In this document: piece by piece, positions 28,956-48,400 of the stretch
How the letters are laid out: the number at the start of each line of letters is the position of its first letter
Numbering within the stretch: the first letter of the stretch is position 1
NCBI RefSeq assembly: GCF_019175285.1
Contig: NC_056528.1
Coordinates: 18,083,020-18,147,019 of the forward strand
Source of the DNA: Sceloporus undulatus
Taxonomy: Eukaryota; Chordata; Lepidosauria; Squamata; Phrynosomatidae
DNA: 64,000 nucleotides
Direction: 5' to 3'
Position numbers and translations under genes: made by a program
Notes under the pieces: generated by a model
What the model saw: only the letters and a program-made list of their open reading frames with translations
Database searches by the model: none
Told to the model about the DNA's origin: nothing

Positions 28956-29385
28956 CTCGCGCACCCGAAAGGAGAGGGGGCGGGGCCGCAGGGGCAGCTC
29001 CACGCAGCGCCGCCTCCTCCTCCTTCTGGGCCGCTGCCGCCACAGTCGCCGACAGCCCTTTCGCGGTTTCCACCAATCAGCGCTCGAGCCGTGCTCCTGC
29101 GTCACTCGGCTCCGCCCCTTACGCCACCAGACTCCACCCACTGTGGTACATCTCCCGCCTCGTCGTTGGAGTACGCATGCGCGCCCGGCCGGCCGGCACA
29201 CACATTCTCTCCCTCAGTGTCCCACGTGATCAGGGCGCTTGAAGCGTCGGCGGATGATGACGTAGTTGAAACTCGCGGGAATTTCTCTTCTAAGGGGAAT
29301 GAAAGCGACTCGGTGGGAGGGGGCGAGCGGAGGAGCGAGCGCGCAAAGGGGGGCGGGCCACGCTCTTAAAGGCGCCGCCGCCTAT

Positions 29386-29408
29386 TATCATTATCATTAT
29401 CATTATTA
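29386..29408. repeat. (ATT/ATC)n microsatellite
   Basis: A short ATTATC repeat directly bounds the CpG island. Confidence 0.7.
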
Positions 29409-29572
29409 AAAAACCATAGAATTACCACATAATAGTATATATATTGTCCTTTCTTGAGTTGTTTGCCTTCTTTAAATCGAAGGGGAAATTACCCGGGATT
29501 TTCTTGGAAAGATCTCCTCACTGTGGAGGCTTGCCATATCCCTCCTGCCAGCGGGACATTCCCGGTTTTTCA

Positions 29573-29585
29573 CCACTAGGGGGCG
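29573..29585 (+). promoter_or_regulatory. CTCF-like motif
   Basis: CCACTAGGGGGCG is a strong match to the CTCF core and lies 775 bases upstream of the ZMYND19 start, between it and the STPG-like gene. It has the same orientation as the 16400 site. Motif only; occupancy not known. Confidence 0.55.
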
Positions 29586-29671
29586 TCCCTGCACGGTTTC
29601 CTCCTTGACTCAGCTTTTTCCCGGTTTGAGGAGGTTGCTGCCAGACTCAGGAAGAGCCTTCAGGGCCAGGA

Positions 29672-29700
29672 GGTGAGGAGGAGGAGGAGGAGGAGGCATC
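29672..29700. repeat. (GAG)n run
   Basis: GAGGAGGAGGAGGAGGAGG run. A second simple run, poly-C, is at 29881-29896. Confidence 0.7.
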
Positions 29701-29924
29701 GCTTGGGAACAGAGCCTCTTGCTGGTGGAAGGGAGGAGGCTGCGATGATCAGGAAAAGCAGGGGCTCCTCCGGATGGTCCTGGCCACTTCCCTTGGGTCC
29801 ATCCCTCCCTCCTTCCTCCTCTTCCTTTCAGAGCAGCCACAGCCGAGGTGAGCTGCTCATTCAAACTCCCTGGCTTTTCTCCCCCCCCCCCCCCCCGCAC
29901 TTTGAGACCCCTTTAACTGCCAAA

Positions 29925-30520
29925 GCTCAATGCTCTCGAATTCTGGTGTCTGTGAGGCATTTGGCCTTCTCTGTCAGAGAGCTCTGGTGCCACAATAAAC
30001 TACAGTTCCCAGGATTCCATAGCACTGAGCCCTGGCAGTCAAAGCAGTGTGTTTTGGACACAGAGATCCAGTCCCTAGCTTTTATATCTCTCACACACAC
30101 TGCAGGAATAATAACCCACTTTGAGACTGCTTTAACTCAATGGTAAGGAATCCTGGGAATGCTAGTGTTTGGGAGACATTGAGACTTCTCTGTCAGTGAT
30201 GGCTTTGAGGCCACAACAGACTACAATTCCCAGGATTCCCCAGCACTGAGCAGTCTCAAACTGGAGCATTTCCTCAGTGTGGATGCACCTGGGGAGGAAT
30301 TCTGGGCACTGCAGTTCAACTACATTTGGAGGGTTATGGGACTCCCTGTCAGAGATAGCTCTGGGGCCACAGTGTACTACAATTCCCAGCATTCCCCAGC
30401 ACTAACCCAGGACAGTTAAGTCACTCTCAAACTGGATTCTTTCCTCAGTGTGGATGCAGCTTTGGTGAGGAACTCTGGGCATTTCAGTCCAGCGTTGTTT
30501 TATTTCTGCAGTGTATTTTG
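29925..30520. repeat. Cluster of hAT-like MITEs
   Basis: At least three copies in head-to-tail order (about 29960-30060, 30125-30290, 30300-30500). Each has CTGTCAGAGAG/TGTCAGAGATA, ACTACAATTCCCAG and TTTCCTCAGTGTGGATGCA or TTCTGCAG. The region between ZMYND19 and the STPG-like gene is mainly such elements. Confidence 0.75.
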
Positions 30521-30527
30521 GATTAGA

Positions 30528-30704
30528 GACAAGGTGACCAAGCATCCTCCTCCTTTTCCAGGACATGTCCTCCATTTGGATCATGGCTAAGAAGCATGGA
30601 TTTATAATTACATGGGTGTTTGTAGCTTTTATTTTTGGTCATGTCCTACATTTTTTGCTTGAGGGCCCTACATTTTGAGGAGAGGGCATTGGTCACCTTG
30701 GTCA
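30528..30704. repeat. MITE with AAGGTGACCAA ends
   Basis: Ends AAGGTGACCAAGCATCC and GGCATTGGTCACCTT are inverted. The interior has TTTTCCAGGACATGTCCTCC and CATGGCTAAGAAGCATGGAT. Fragments recur at 18185-18262, 31430-31580 and 40284-40325. Confidence 0.7.
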
Positions 30705-30985
30705 GAGAGCTTTACAGGGGGTTTAACTGCCATTTTGCTGTGATGCTGGAACAAACCACCATTCCCAGAATGCCACAGCATTCAGACAAGGCAGTTAAAG
30801 TGATCTCAAACCAGATTATTTCTCCAGTGTAGATGCAGCCCAAGCCTTTTGCTTTTCTTATGCCTGAGATTTCAAAGCCCAGCCCTGGCAGCACAACAAA
30901 CTACAAATCCCAGGATTCCATAGGATGGAGTGATGAGAGTGAAAGCAGTGTCAAACTGCTTTAATTCTGCAGTGTGGCAGCAGCC
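30705..30985. repeat. Two further hAT-like MITE copies
   Basis: CAGAGAGCTTTACAGGGGGT to CCAGTGTAGATGCAG, then AACAAACTACAAATCCCAGG to ATTCTGCAGTGTGG. 30985-31570 shows no gene; it holds a fragment of the AAGGTGACCAA element at 31430-31580. Confidence 0.7.
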
Positions 30986-31574
30986 TAAGTGTGCCTAATG
31001 CAGTTCTTAACATGGTGCACCTCTTGCCTACAGAGTCTCACAAGACTTTTTTGTTTAACAACTTGTACCCATTAACTCCATTTCATGTCTCCTTTATTTA
31101 GTGGGGTGGAATACAGACAAAACAAGTCAAAATGAAGAAAAACCAAAGTCCCTTGACCAAGTACACACTTCTGAGAAGTATAGTTGGTGCAAGACACCTG
31201 AAACCGAGGGCAAATCCACTTTTTGTTTAACCATGTTTGATATGCATAGCCATGTTAACCCATGTTCAGTGTTAAACCCAAAGGGTTTGGTTATGGAATA
31301 AGCCTCTGAAATATGCAAGAGGCAATGTTAAAATAAAGCCATGTTCAATGCCCAAATGTGCTGTTTGAAATGGGGAGAGGGGGCTGGCCAGAAAGGAAAG
31401 TCCATTTCTGCTATCTGTCTAGGAATAATGCCCAAATGTCCTCCATTTTGATCATGCCTAAGAAACATGAATTTATATTAACATTTCTAAAAAAGCATCA
31501 ATTTTTGTGTGTCCTCCATTTTTTAAAAATGTGTCCTACATCTGAAACTGTTGTCCTACATTTGTCCTGGTTTG

Positions 31575-31742
31575 GAGGTCCTGACTTATGGCAACCCTAT
31601 CCTCACAGGGTTGTTGTTTTTTGGCCATGGCTTTCTCTCTGAGGCTGAGAGAGTGTGACTTTGACTCAGGTTCAGCACAGGATTTGAACCCTGGTCTTCA
31701 GAGCCCTAGTCCCATGCTCAAAGCACTACACCAAGATGAGGC
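31575..31742 (-). repeat. MIR-like tRNA-headed SINE
   Basis: Reverse copy: CTGACTTATGGCAACCC, GAGGCTGAGAGAGTGTGACT, GATTTGAACCCTGGTCTTC and CTCAAAGCACTACACCA. Confidence 0.75.
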
Positions 31743-31744
31743 TT

Positions 31745-32064
31745 TACATATGAATCATATATATAGAGACTATTATATATATATATACTCTATATATTAT
31801 ATATAGGGACTATTATTACATTATATATACGTACATATATGGTATATATATATATATATATACTGTAATAAGTCTATATATATAGACATTACATTATATA
31901 CACACACACACACACATATATATATATGGACTATTATTACATTATATATACATATATAATCATAAAAAATAATAATATAATAATATTGTTACCTGTTATT
32001 TTATTATTTTATTACATATAAATTTATATCTCACTTTTTAGTATATATTTATATATATTATACA

Positions 32065-32098
<34 letters not shown>

Positions 32099-32310
32099 TA
32101 CATTATATATACCGTATATAAAATCTTATGCGATAACTATAATAAATTGTTACCAATACTTGTTGTTGTTACCTATTATTTTATTATTTCCTTACACATA
32201 TATTTATATCTCACTTTTAGTGTGTATGCTTTTTAAACACTTAATAAACATTTTTCTAAAAAAAAATTAGTCGCAAATCACTATTATTATTATTACTACT
32301 ATTATTATTA
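31745..32310. repeat. (TA)n-rich microsatellite block
   Basis: Long TATATA arrays with ATTATTACATTATATATA phrases repeated three times, ending with (ATT)n at 32280-32312. 32312-32780 is AT-rich and without a recognisable exon. Confidence 0.85.
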
Positions 32311-32968
32311 CCATTAGCCTTTGAGGGGATTTGAAGGGGTTATTATTTATATATTATATATTATAACCACTTTTATCTCCATATCCTGCTTTTTTATTTG
32401 TTATTATTGATATCCCACATTTCCACCCAAAACTGGGACTCAAAGCAGTCCTCAACTCCAAAGAACAACCAATCAGTTCATTTATTACACAAATAGCCAA
32501 GGTATTCAAACCCTTTGAGCGTTTTGATAATATACACGGCGCTTAATGTTTAAGTCTTAATGACATTGCCTGTTGGGGGGACATCCTTAGGTCTTAATAT
32601 TTGGGCATGGAGCCTTGCGTTCGGTGGATAAACCCAATGCGATGCAATGCAACCTTGATTCCATGTATCGCTTAAGAAGAGACATCATTCAAAACATTAA
32701 ATATTCTGAACCATTTGATAGACAACAAGCTGTTTTCCCACAGAGTATAGCCACAGTCATAGAAGCATAAAAGCCCTCCTGCCAAATGTTTTCCATACTT
32801 GACTATGGGAAATACAGAGCCCCGGATGAGGAGAAAATGCCCATAACCTCAGATGTTTATTTTACAACTGCAGGACATGATTTTTCACACCTGGCCTTAC
32901 TGACTTTATATGGCACCTCTATTCATGCGTTGCTCCCAAGCAGAACAGAATCCAGGCAGCCACAGAAC

Positions 32969-36548
<3,580 letters not shown>

Positions 36549-36716
36549 GGCTACAGCTGTAACGGAACAGAGCGCAGTCAGACCCACAGCTCTGTTCCCA
36601 ACACACTGTACTCAAGGCTGCTGTTGCAACTAATACAGGCCGACATGTGTTCAAAGACAGAGCGATCTTTACCTTATCCATCTGGGTCTTGGCTTGACCC
36701 ACTTTACTATGAAAAA

Positions 36717-36722
36717 AATAAA
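36717..36722 (+). terminator. Polyadenylation signal AATAAA
   Basis: Canonical AATAAA 169 bases after the STPG-like stop codon and in the right place for its last exon. RPL12, coming from the other side, ends close by (stop 37024), so the two genes converge. Confidence 0.6.
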
Positions 36723-36845
36723 GGTCTTAGGAAAATACCTGGACAAAGGTAACATGTAAAACCATGGACTCTTGTTTAGGAAACAGAAGACCATTCACTT
36801 GCACTTTGCCTTTTTCCCAGCGACTATGGTAAACATTTTGGTTTG

Positions 36846-36930
36846 ATTGTTGTGTGCCTTCAAGCTGTTTCTGAATTTAGCCTAGTGCACTTGGTATTCT
36901 TTGGCAGTCTCCCCTCCAAAAAACAGACCT
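36846..36930 (-). repeat. 5S rRNA-derived SINE fragment
   Basis: TGTGTGCCTTCAAGCTGTTT, then ACTTGGTATTCTTTGGCAGT and CTCCCCTCCAA. It lies between the convergent ends of the STPG-like gene and RPL12. Confidence 0.55.
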
Positions 36931-37023
36931 ATAGACATCATGAATCAGGCAAACTTTTTTTTTAATTTACCGAAATTTTCACTATACACAACTTGTGGTG
37001 ATAGATCCATTCAGGCAGCGATC

Positions 37024-40704
<3,681 letters not shown>

Positions 40705-40729
40705 GGCGGCGGAGGAGGGTTTCGGGTCG

Positions 40730-41060
40730 GCGCCGGGAGGATGGAGACAGATACAGACCGCTCTCCTTCCTCGACTCGGAGCGAAGGCAAAAGGGCCACC
40801 GAAGCGCGAGTCGACTATATATACCCAGGTTCAAGTCTCGCGAGATTATGCGTCGTCGTCGTCGTCCTCTTGACGTCTGTGGAGCGAAGCCGAAGAAGCC
40901 ATTTTGGAACAGGTAATAACCTCAATGAGATGTTTTCTTATTACAGTACTACGATTTCCCCTCAGGCCCGGTTGTGGTATCCAATCTCGCGAGAGTCGCC
41001 ATCACATACTCGGGAGGGTGAAGCCCCCACGGACGCCATTTTGCGTGCGGGCAAAAAAGA
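40730..41060. promoter_or_regulatory. RPL12/LRSAM1 bidirectional promoter
   Basis: Between the RPL12 start (40704, -) and the LRSAM1 leader lie TATATATA (40816-40823), TCTCGCGAGA palindromes at 40836-40845 and 40985-40994 (149 bases apart), a (CGT)n run (40850-40866), and YY1-like GCCATTTTGG (about 40896) and CGCCATTTTGCG (41034-41045). TCTCGCGAGA is a known element of housekeeping and bidirectional promoters. TATA in this position would suit RPL12. Confidence 0.75.
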
Positions 41061-41235
41061 AGACGAGAAGCGCTCTGGCCACTCGACTTTGTGGTGCTGG
41101 CGGAGGGTGACCAGAGCGGGTGCTCATGGGATTGTGAGGAGGAGGGGGGTGTCGGCGGTAGGAAGAGTGAGAAACCTCCTGAGGCGACTGGTTCGTTTGT
41201 GACGGAGAAAAGGAAAGAGAGAAAGGGATGAAGCG
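41040..41235 (+). other. LRSAM1: Likely LRSAM1 noncoding first exon
   Basis: GC-rich sequence downstream of the YY1 site ends in a strong donor (GCG then GTAAGT) at 41235. The first coding exon of LRSAM1, with its own acceptor, is at about 42365-42498, so an upstream leader exon is needed. The exact transcription start is not visible. Confidence 0.55.
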
Positions 41236-41289
41236 GTAAGTACGGGGCGCGGGAGGGGACATAATTGAGGTGAGCTAGGTCTAGTGGTG

Positions 41290-41655
41290 GACGGGGCAGT
41301 GGAACTGTCAACCAGCTGGTGGGCGGGGCCTGCTGGAGCTGTTGGTAGGCTAGTGGGTGGGGCTTGCTGGGGCTCTTGGGAGGGTAATGGGCGAGGCTTG
41401 GTGGAGCTGTTGGCAGCCTGGTGGGCGGGACCTGGTGAGCTGTTTGTATGTTTGTGGGCGGGGCTTGCTGAGTCTAGTGGGCGGGGCTTGCTGGGGCTCT
41501 TGGGAGGATACTAGGCGAGGCTTGGAGCTATTGGCAGCCTGGTGGGCGGGGCTTGGTGGCCCTGGTGGAACTGTTGACCAGCTGGTGGGCGTGGCCTGGT
41601 GGGGCTGCTCCTCAGCAAGGGCCCCTCCTCCCCCATTTGTGGGCGTGGCCAAGAG
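41290..41655. repeat. GC-box minisatellite in LRSAM1 intron 1
   Basis: About ten degenerate units of 24-50 bases, each centred on GTGGGCGGGGCTTG or a close variant (about 41319, 41354, 41388, 41421, 41454, 41478, 41511, 41542, 41586, 41639). Spacers repeat CTGGTGG, GCTGTTGGCAG and GGGCTCTTGGGAGG. Each core resembles an Sp1/KLF GC box. Frames are open on both strands by composition. Confidence 0.85.
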
Positions 41656-42426
41656 CTCCTCCCCTAGCCCCTCCCTCTCCTTCCCTGTTTGCAAAGGCTC
41701 CTTGGAGGCTCCATCCTCAGGGTCCCTTCCTTTGGCCTGAGCGGGAGGAAGGCCAGGCCCTCTCTTGCCAAGGCTCAGCCAGGCTGGACCTGTGGGCTTT
41801 CTGCCTGGCAGCTCCAGGGCCCTCAGCAAGTGGTTCAGTAAGTCATTAGCCCAGTCCTCTCAGGCAGCTCCAGTGAGAAGCTACATGCATTTCTCCTCCT
41901 TGGGATGTCCATGGAATGGGCCTCAGTGCCAGGTATGTATTCAAGCCCTTTGCTACATTATAGATATGAAACCTTAGCAAAAACAGTGAGGCAGCTCTGG
42001 TTTACATATCATGTCCATCTGATGCCAGACTGCAATTGTTTATTAATGCATGGCAGGCAGAGGGCAGAATGGTTCGTTGATTCCACTACTGTGCAGATCC
42101 CCCTTTAGCCAAATGGGCTTCGACTGGCGGTCTCTGTTGTTCAGTCTAGAATAGTAGCACATGTGCCCAGGTACAAAGCCGCTTCATCTGTTCTCCTTGA
42201 CAACCGGCGACACAAAGACTCAGCCAGAGAGTCACTGGGAAATGAATGTGCAAATGTTGCTGCGTCTGGTAATGATGTTTAAGAAGGTGGTGCATTGAGC
42301 AGGACTAGTTAGACTAGTTATGGAAAGCGGTAGGTATGTGACAGAGGAAATCCTGTCGTTCAGGTTGTGCCTTGTCTGCTGACCGTCTCCAGTCTCTGAA
42401 TCGGGATAAAGAGGAACGAGAGGAAG

Positions 42427-45400
42427 ATGATGCTCTTCTTCCGCAAGAGGAAGCCCAGCGACGAAGCCCGCAAGCGCCTTGAATACCAAATGTGCCTGGT
42501 AAGCCATAGCCTTGGCTGAACAAGTGGGGGGCTCCTGGGAACTTCAAGTCCTTTCTCACTGAGATCTAGACAAGGCATAGAACTGAAATACATTGTAGTC
42601 CCAAAACAGCTTGGTCCACTGCTGGAAGATCTGAGTTCCAAACACACAAGTGCTTACAAACATATCTACAGTCATCAAGATGCTTCCATTGAGTTCCTGT
42701 TAATGTTCTGGTTGTCTTAGTCACTGACAGCGTACTGATCGCCTAAAAGGAGTTACAGCTAGGACTTGAGATAAACCCACTTATCTCACGGGCGGAAATG
42801 ACCGCTCACCTCTCTGGTCTCTTGACAGGCAAAGGAAGCCGGAGCCGACGATATCCTTGACATATCCAAATGCGAACTCTCAGAGGTATATTTTCTGTTG
42901 TGGAACTTGTTGGAATCTACAGTTAAAGGTAGAAAGCTCTGTAATTTCATTTCCAGGTTGATTTGGAGTCATTTTGAGTTGCGAAAATCCAATACACTGG
43001 GCATAGTCCGAAGTGATTATACTGAATCCCTATGGCCCATTACAGACCGCCCAAAAGGGGCCATCTCGGGCCGCTGCCGGTTGCAGCGCGGAGGAGTCGC
43101 AGCAGCCAAACTGCGTGACTTCTCCGTGCTGCAAAGAAGGAGTGCAAAAATCGCGCTCCTTCCGGCAACCCGGAAGAGACGCCGCAAGTGCCAAAGCGCA
43201 CACTCGCGGCGTCACTTCTGCCGCGCGACGTGCGGACACAGAGCGTCTGTTACATCAAAATGGCGGCGGCCGTGTGGAACGGCCGCCGCCATTTGTTACA
43301 GACTCTGTCCATAACAGGGTAAGAGGCGTCTAGAAGAGACGCCCCTTTTTCAAACTGGGACGTCCTTAGGACGTCCGAAATGGCGGTCTGTAACCCGCCT
43401 TTATTATAATTCTTCAGTGCAAAGAGTTGTTTGACAATGGTTTGCGTAGCCATTCCTGCTGAATTGTCAGCCATTCTAAGTCAACGTTACATGTGCCACG
43501 ACTTGAAGGAATCTGAGTGTTTTCTCATTGTATTCGATCTGATCAACAGTTGTTTTCTATTTTTGTGTGTGTTTGTGTGCACTTTTAGCTTCCCTATGGC
43601 GTTTTCGCAACCTGTAAGGTCCTGCAGAAGAAGGTAAGAGCGGCAATATGAACGTATTTATGCAAAGGCCAGGGTGCAAAGGAGAATAGTTCTTTGGCTG
43701 TAGTCCTTGAAAGGAGTTGTTCTAAGCTGTGCTGAATACTTTGGACACCATAAAACAGTAGCAGCTTTGTATGGCTTAGAGATTGTCTAAGTCATGAGGA
43801 TGATTTCTGGTTACCAAACATCATTGTAACATCCTTCCTCCTGTTGTTTCTTGGCCAGGTGTTGATCGCTCACACCAACTCCTTGACATCTCTTGTGCCC
43901 AAATCCTGCAACCTCCTGAGTCTCACAACAGTGAAGGTAACTTGACGTTTGTGCAGGAAACGATTTGAGAAGTGTGCGTATCAGACCAAGTGGAGGCTTA
44001 TGGGCCAGTATAGGACATTAGTGACCTACCAGATGCTAGACTGCCTTTGGCTGTGCTGTGTAGGGATAATAGACATCATCCAGCTCAACATTAGGAAAAA
44101 CTTCCTGACTGTAAGAGCTATTTGACACTTCCTTGGAGTGTGGTGAAGTCTCCTTTGAAGGTTTTAAACAGAGGCTGGATGGCCATTTGTCGGAGGTGCT
44201 TGGATATTGTGTTCCTCCATGGCAGGGAGTTGTACTAGATGGCCCTTGTGGTCGCTTCCAGTCTCTATGATTCTGTGATTATATGATCATTGGCTATGCT
44301 GTCTGGCTCCAGTGAATCTGATGAGGGCCACACACTCTCCATATGGAATATAGTCACTTTAGAATCTCAGTACCTAAATGATGATGTTCCTGCTCTTCCT
44401 TCACAGGTTTTAGATTTGCACGACAACCAACTAACATCCCTTCCTGCTGACATCGGCCAGCTGACATCTCTCCAGGTAAAAGCACCAGTCAGGTACACTC
44501 AGCAGAGATTACTGCCACACTCTGGGACATTTAACTTTGTGGCCTTTTGTGCGTGGGCTTTTTCACCCAAACCCACCACTGGTCACCCAAAGTTCACCAT
44601 TGCCACATGGACCATCCGGTGCAATCACAGACATTGTGTGTCTGAATTTGTAGGCCCTCTAAAAACACCATCATGGCCTTCCAAGAGGCTTGTGTGTACA
44701 TTACAAATTATTTATTAAACAGAAGACAAACTTATCTGTTAATATTATTTTGTACGCAGAAGCTTATTTTTAAAGGCTTGGTTGTTGCAGTTATTACCTC
44801 CAGGGACCTGCATCACTTATACCACTACATTCTCAAAGCTGACTGGAATGATCCTGAATAAAACCTGACTAACTCCCAATTCCTAACAAAATCTCACAGA
44901 GTAAGCTGTTCCTTGACTTCTACTGACCCTAGCTGACTAAGCCATTCACAGTTTCAAAAGCACATTCAAACTCCCAAATGGTCATCAGGGTCAGAGCAGC
45001 TCCTTGCTCTCAACTTCTTCCAATAGACCCCTTAATGGTATCTGTTATACCTACCACAGTGGCTATATTTTAACTTCTCTATAACATAAACACAACGACA
45101 TTTGTACAAATTCAGAATATCACAGTCATATCCATTTCAATTGAGGCCTGGACCTGCCTGGAGGATCTGTGGTGGTGGGAGTGTATATATGTGTGTGTAA
45201 ACACATATAAAGGTTCAGGACTTTTCTGAAGCTGGTCAGTGCTTCCATGATTCAGTCCTGATAGAAGAGGGAGAGGTCAACATCTCTTCTCTTTTCCTCC
45301 TGTTTTTATAGGTCCTAAATGTTGAAAAGAATCTCTTAAAGGTGCTTCCGGATTCTATAGGTGACCTTACCCAGTTGCAAACCCTTAACCTGAAAGGTAG

Positions 45401-48400
45401 GGCAAAGTGTCTCTGGGCATAATGTGACTCGGTGCAAACTCTGTGTGCTGGTGTATGCGTATGTATATGCACACATGCTCCACTTAAATATCCCACCTTT
45501 CTCTTGCAGGCAACAAACTGAAAGAATTGCCCACCACCCTGGGAGGTCTACGTAGCCTGCGAACTTTGGACATCAGTGAAAACTTTGTCCGGGAGTTGCC
45601 GTTGGCGCTCGCTCACATACGGACATTGGAGGTAGGCAGGGGAAGTAGTTTCATTTGACAGGGTCAATGCCCTTATTCTGTGTGCACCCACAACCCCCTG
45701 TACCTACACCCCATCTGGATTTTCTGAACCAAAGTCTCTCTTTAAGTGTGGATGTCTGTTCTACAGACACTGACCCTGAATGCCTCATCCATGACCCACC
45801 CACCCTTTGAGGTCTGCAGCGCCGGCACTGAGACCATCCAGCAGTTTCTGTGTGAAGGTGAGCAAAGAAAAAGGTCACCCAAGGATAGAGGGTGAGAAAC
45901 GAGCTAGCCCAAGTCCTACTCACACATCACACTAAGTCATGGTCTAACGTTAGCTAGTGTTAGTTGCTTTAGCCATGAATTCTCACTCGCCTGAGGAACC
46001 AATGACCACTCTTTGAAACCGAAAGCTAAATCTTTCACAAAACTATAAATTCCAGAATTCCATAGCAATGACACATGGCAGTTAAAGCGGTGTCAAGCTG
46101 CATTATTTGTAGTGCAGATGCAGCCCAGATATTTTACTGCAACTTCCATAAGTCCTAATCAGTATAACTAGTGGTGAGGTATAATGTGAATTTTAGCCCA
46201 ACTCTGGTGGATTACATGTTGCCTTTCCCAGGAACTGAGGAAACTGCCTACTCTGTTTCATGACCACCTTGTTGACTTTTACCTGAGAAGGGATTCAAAC
46301 CAAGACCCCCTCCCAGTCCATGGTCAATATGATCTTTCGACTGCACTATGCTCCCGTATCAATTCTTGCATGTTGTTGTTTTTTACTTCTAGAATTGGGG
46401 ATTGAGTACAATTCCCCCTCCCAGTATTTACTCCCAGTGTTAGAAAGTGATGGAGCAGAAACATCGGTGGACGGGGTCAACAGGACGGTCTGTAAATACA
46501 TGCAAAATGAGGCTGAGTGGCAGGTGAGCAGGATATTTTAGCTGCAGTCCTGTATGGCTCAGCGTAGTAGCAGTGGCTGTTTATTTTCAGATTGTTACTT
46601 AAATTCAGAATGAGTTTCCTTGTTTTGCTTCCTTTTCAGAACAAATTCATGGACTATGAAAAGCGGAAGGTAAGATATCATCCCTGTCCTGAACTCTTTT
46701 GGGAAAGCAGTCCTACCCTCCAGTTAGCATTGTCTGCTCATCCTTTTTATTCACTGGATTTGCCAGATGCACCGTTATTTATACACATGGATGGTGCTAT
46801 ATAATAGCAATGCTATCAGCAAAGCTAATAACGAAAGCATATGCTGCAACTTCTTTCACACAGTTTGTCTCAAAGATTCTACAAGACCCTTTTGCATACT
46901 GATATTCTAGGCTACGCTTCTTAATTTATTTTAGACTCATACAATCATAGTATTGGAAGAGATCACAAGGGCCATCCAATTCAACCCCCTGCCATGCAGG
47001 AACACATCATTTTTTAAAACTAATTCTTTCCTATAATTGGGACTCACCCATTTCTACCTCTCTTTGGGAGAATGAAGCTCACATCCCACCATGGAGCAAG
47101 TGGAGCATTGCAGGGTTGGGAGCATGCATTTATATTGTCAAGCTCTTTTACTAATCCTTCAGGAGCAGAAGATGCAGGAGAAGCTGGAGTTTGAGCGCTG
47201 GCTGAACCTGGAGCAGAGAGAGCATGCGCAGCTGATGCACCAGAGCAATGCCCAGAAAGAGGAAATACTTGAAAGCATGAAGGAGGTAATGTGTCTTCAT
47301 TTTCCCTCTGTGCCGTCCTGTCTTCATCTCTGCAAAAAAACCTGTAAGATCCTAGCATAAAGACCCCAGAATAATTTACTGTATCTTATATCGCATCCTT
47401 TGTCTGAGGTGCTCCCCACTCCATATTGTACTCTCAGCTGCCCTGTAAAGTAGGTTAAGCTGAGTAAGCAAGAGTCAGAATGTGTGTTCTGCAAACAATC
47501 AGTAGGCAGTGGTAAAAGGGCTGTTAGGCCCTTGTTGCCAACTGCCTTTGAGTCAGCCCTGACTCATGGCAACTTTTGGATGAGACATCTACAGTATTGC
47601 CTGTCCTCAACTGCTCAGGTGTTGCAGGTTCAGGCCCTTTCATTGAATTTATCCATCCGTCTTTCTCTCTTTCTACTGCCTTCTACCTTTCGTAGCATTA
47701 TTGTCTTCTCTTGTCTTGCCATCCCCAGCATTGGTTCCACTGGTTGATTAAGCACTCTGTATTCCTCCTTGGCTCCAGGAGCAAGTGCGGCTGGACCAGG
47801 GACTGACACGACACCAGCAGCGGCTGGGAGAGGAGCGGCTGAAGCTACTAGGGCAGCTGAAAGAGATGGAGCAGGGTGTTGCTGGCCGGATCCAGAAACT
47901 ACTGGAAGAGAATCAAAGGTCAGAGGCACTATGGGGCAGCAGCAGGGTGCTTGTCTGGTCATGCTCAGGCAGGTCCTACTCCATGGTGATTTTCCCCCCT
48001 CTCCAAAAGCAGAATTTGGAAAAGTTGTTTGTGGACAATAGCCCCCAGCATTCCCTGAGCCTCGCTTGGAAGTGGAGTTGCAGCCTTTATGGTTTGGCAT
48101 CTTCTTACTTTGCTTGCGAGAGCCCAGACCAAGTATTCAGAATTCCCTGGAATTTTTTGAGCAATAAGAAATCTAATGATGCAGGAATCTGTGGTTATGG
48201 TTATTAGTAATTCTAATAATTATATGTTGTTGATGTAGGCCTTCAAGTTGTTTTCAACTTATGATGACCCTACAGCAAATTTATCAGGGGTTTTCTTGGC
48301 AAAATTTGTTGAGAGCGGCTTTGCCTTTGCTTTCCTTCGAGGCTGACAGTGTGTGACTTGCCTAAGGTCACCAAGGGAGTTTCCATGGCTGAGCCAGGAT

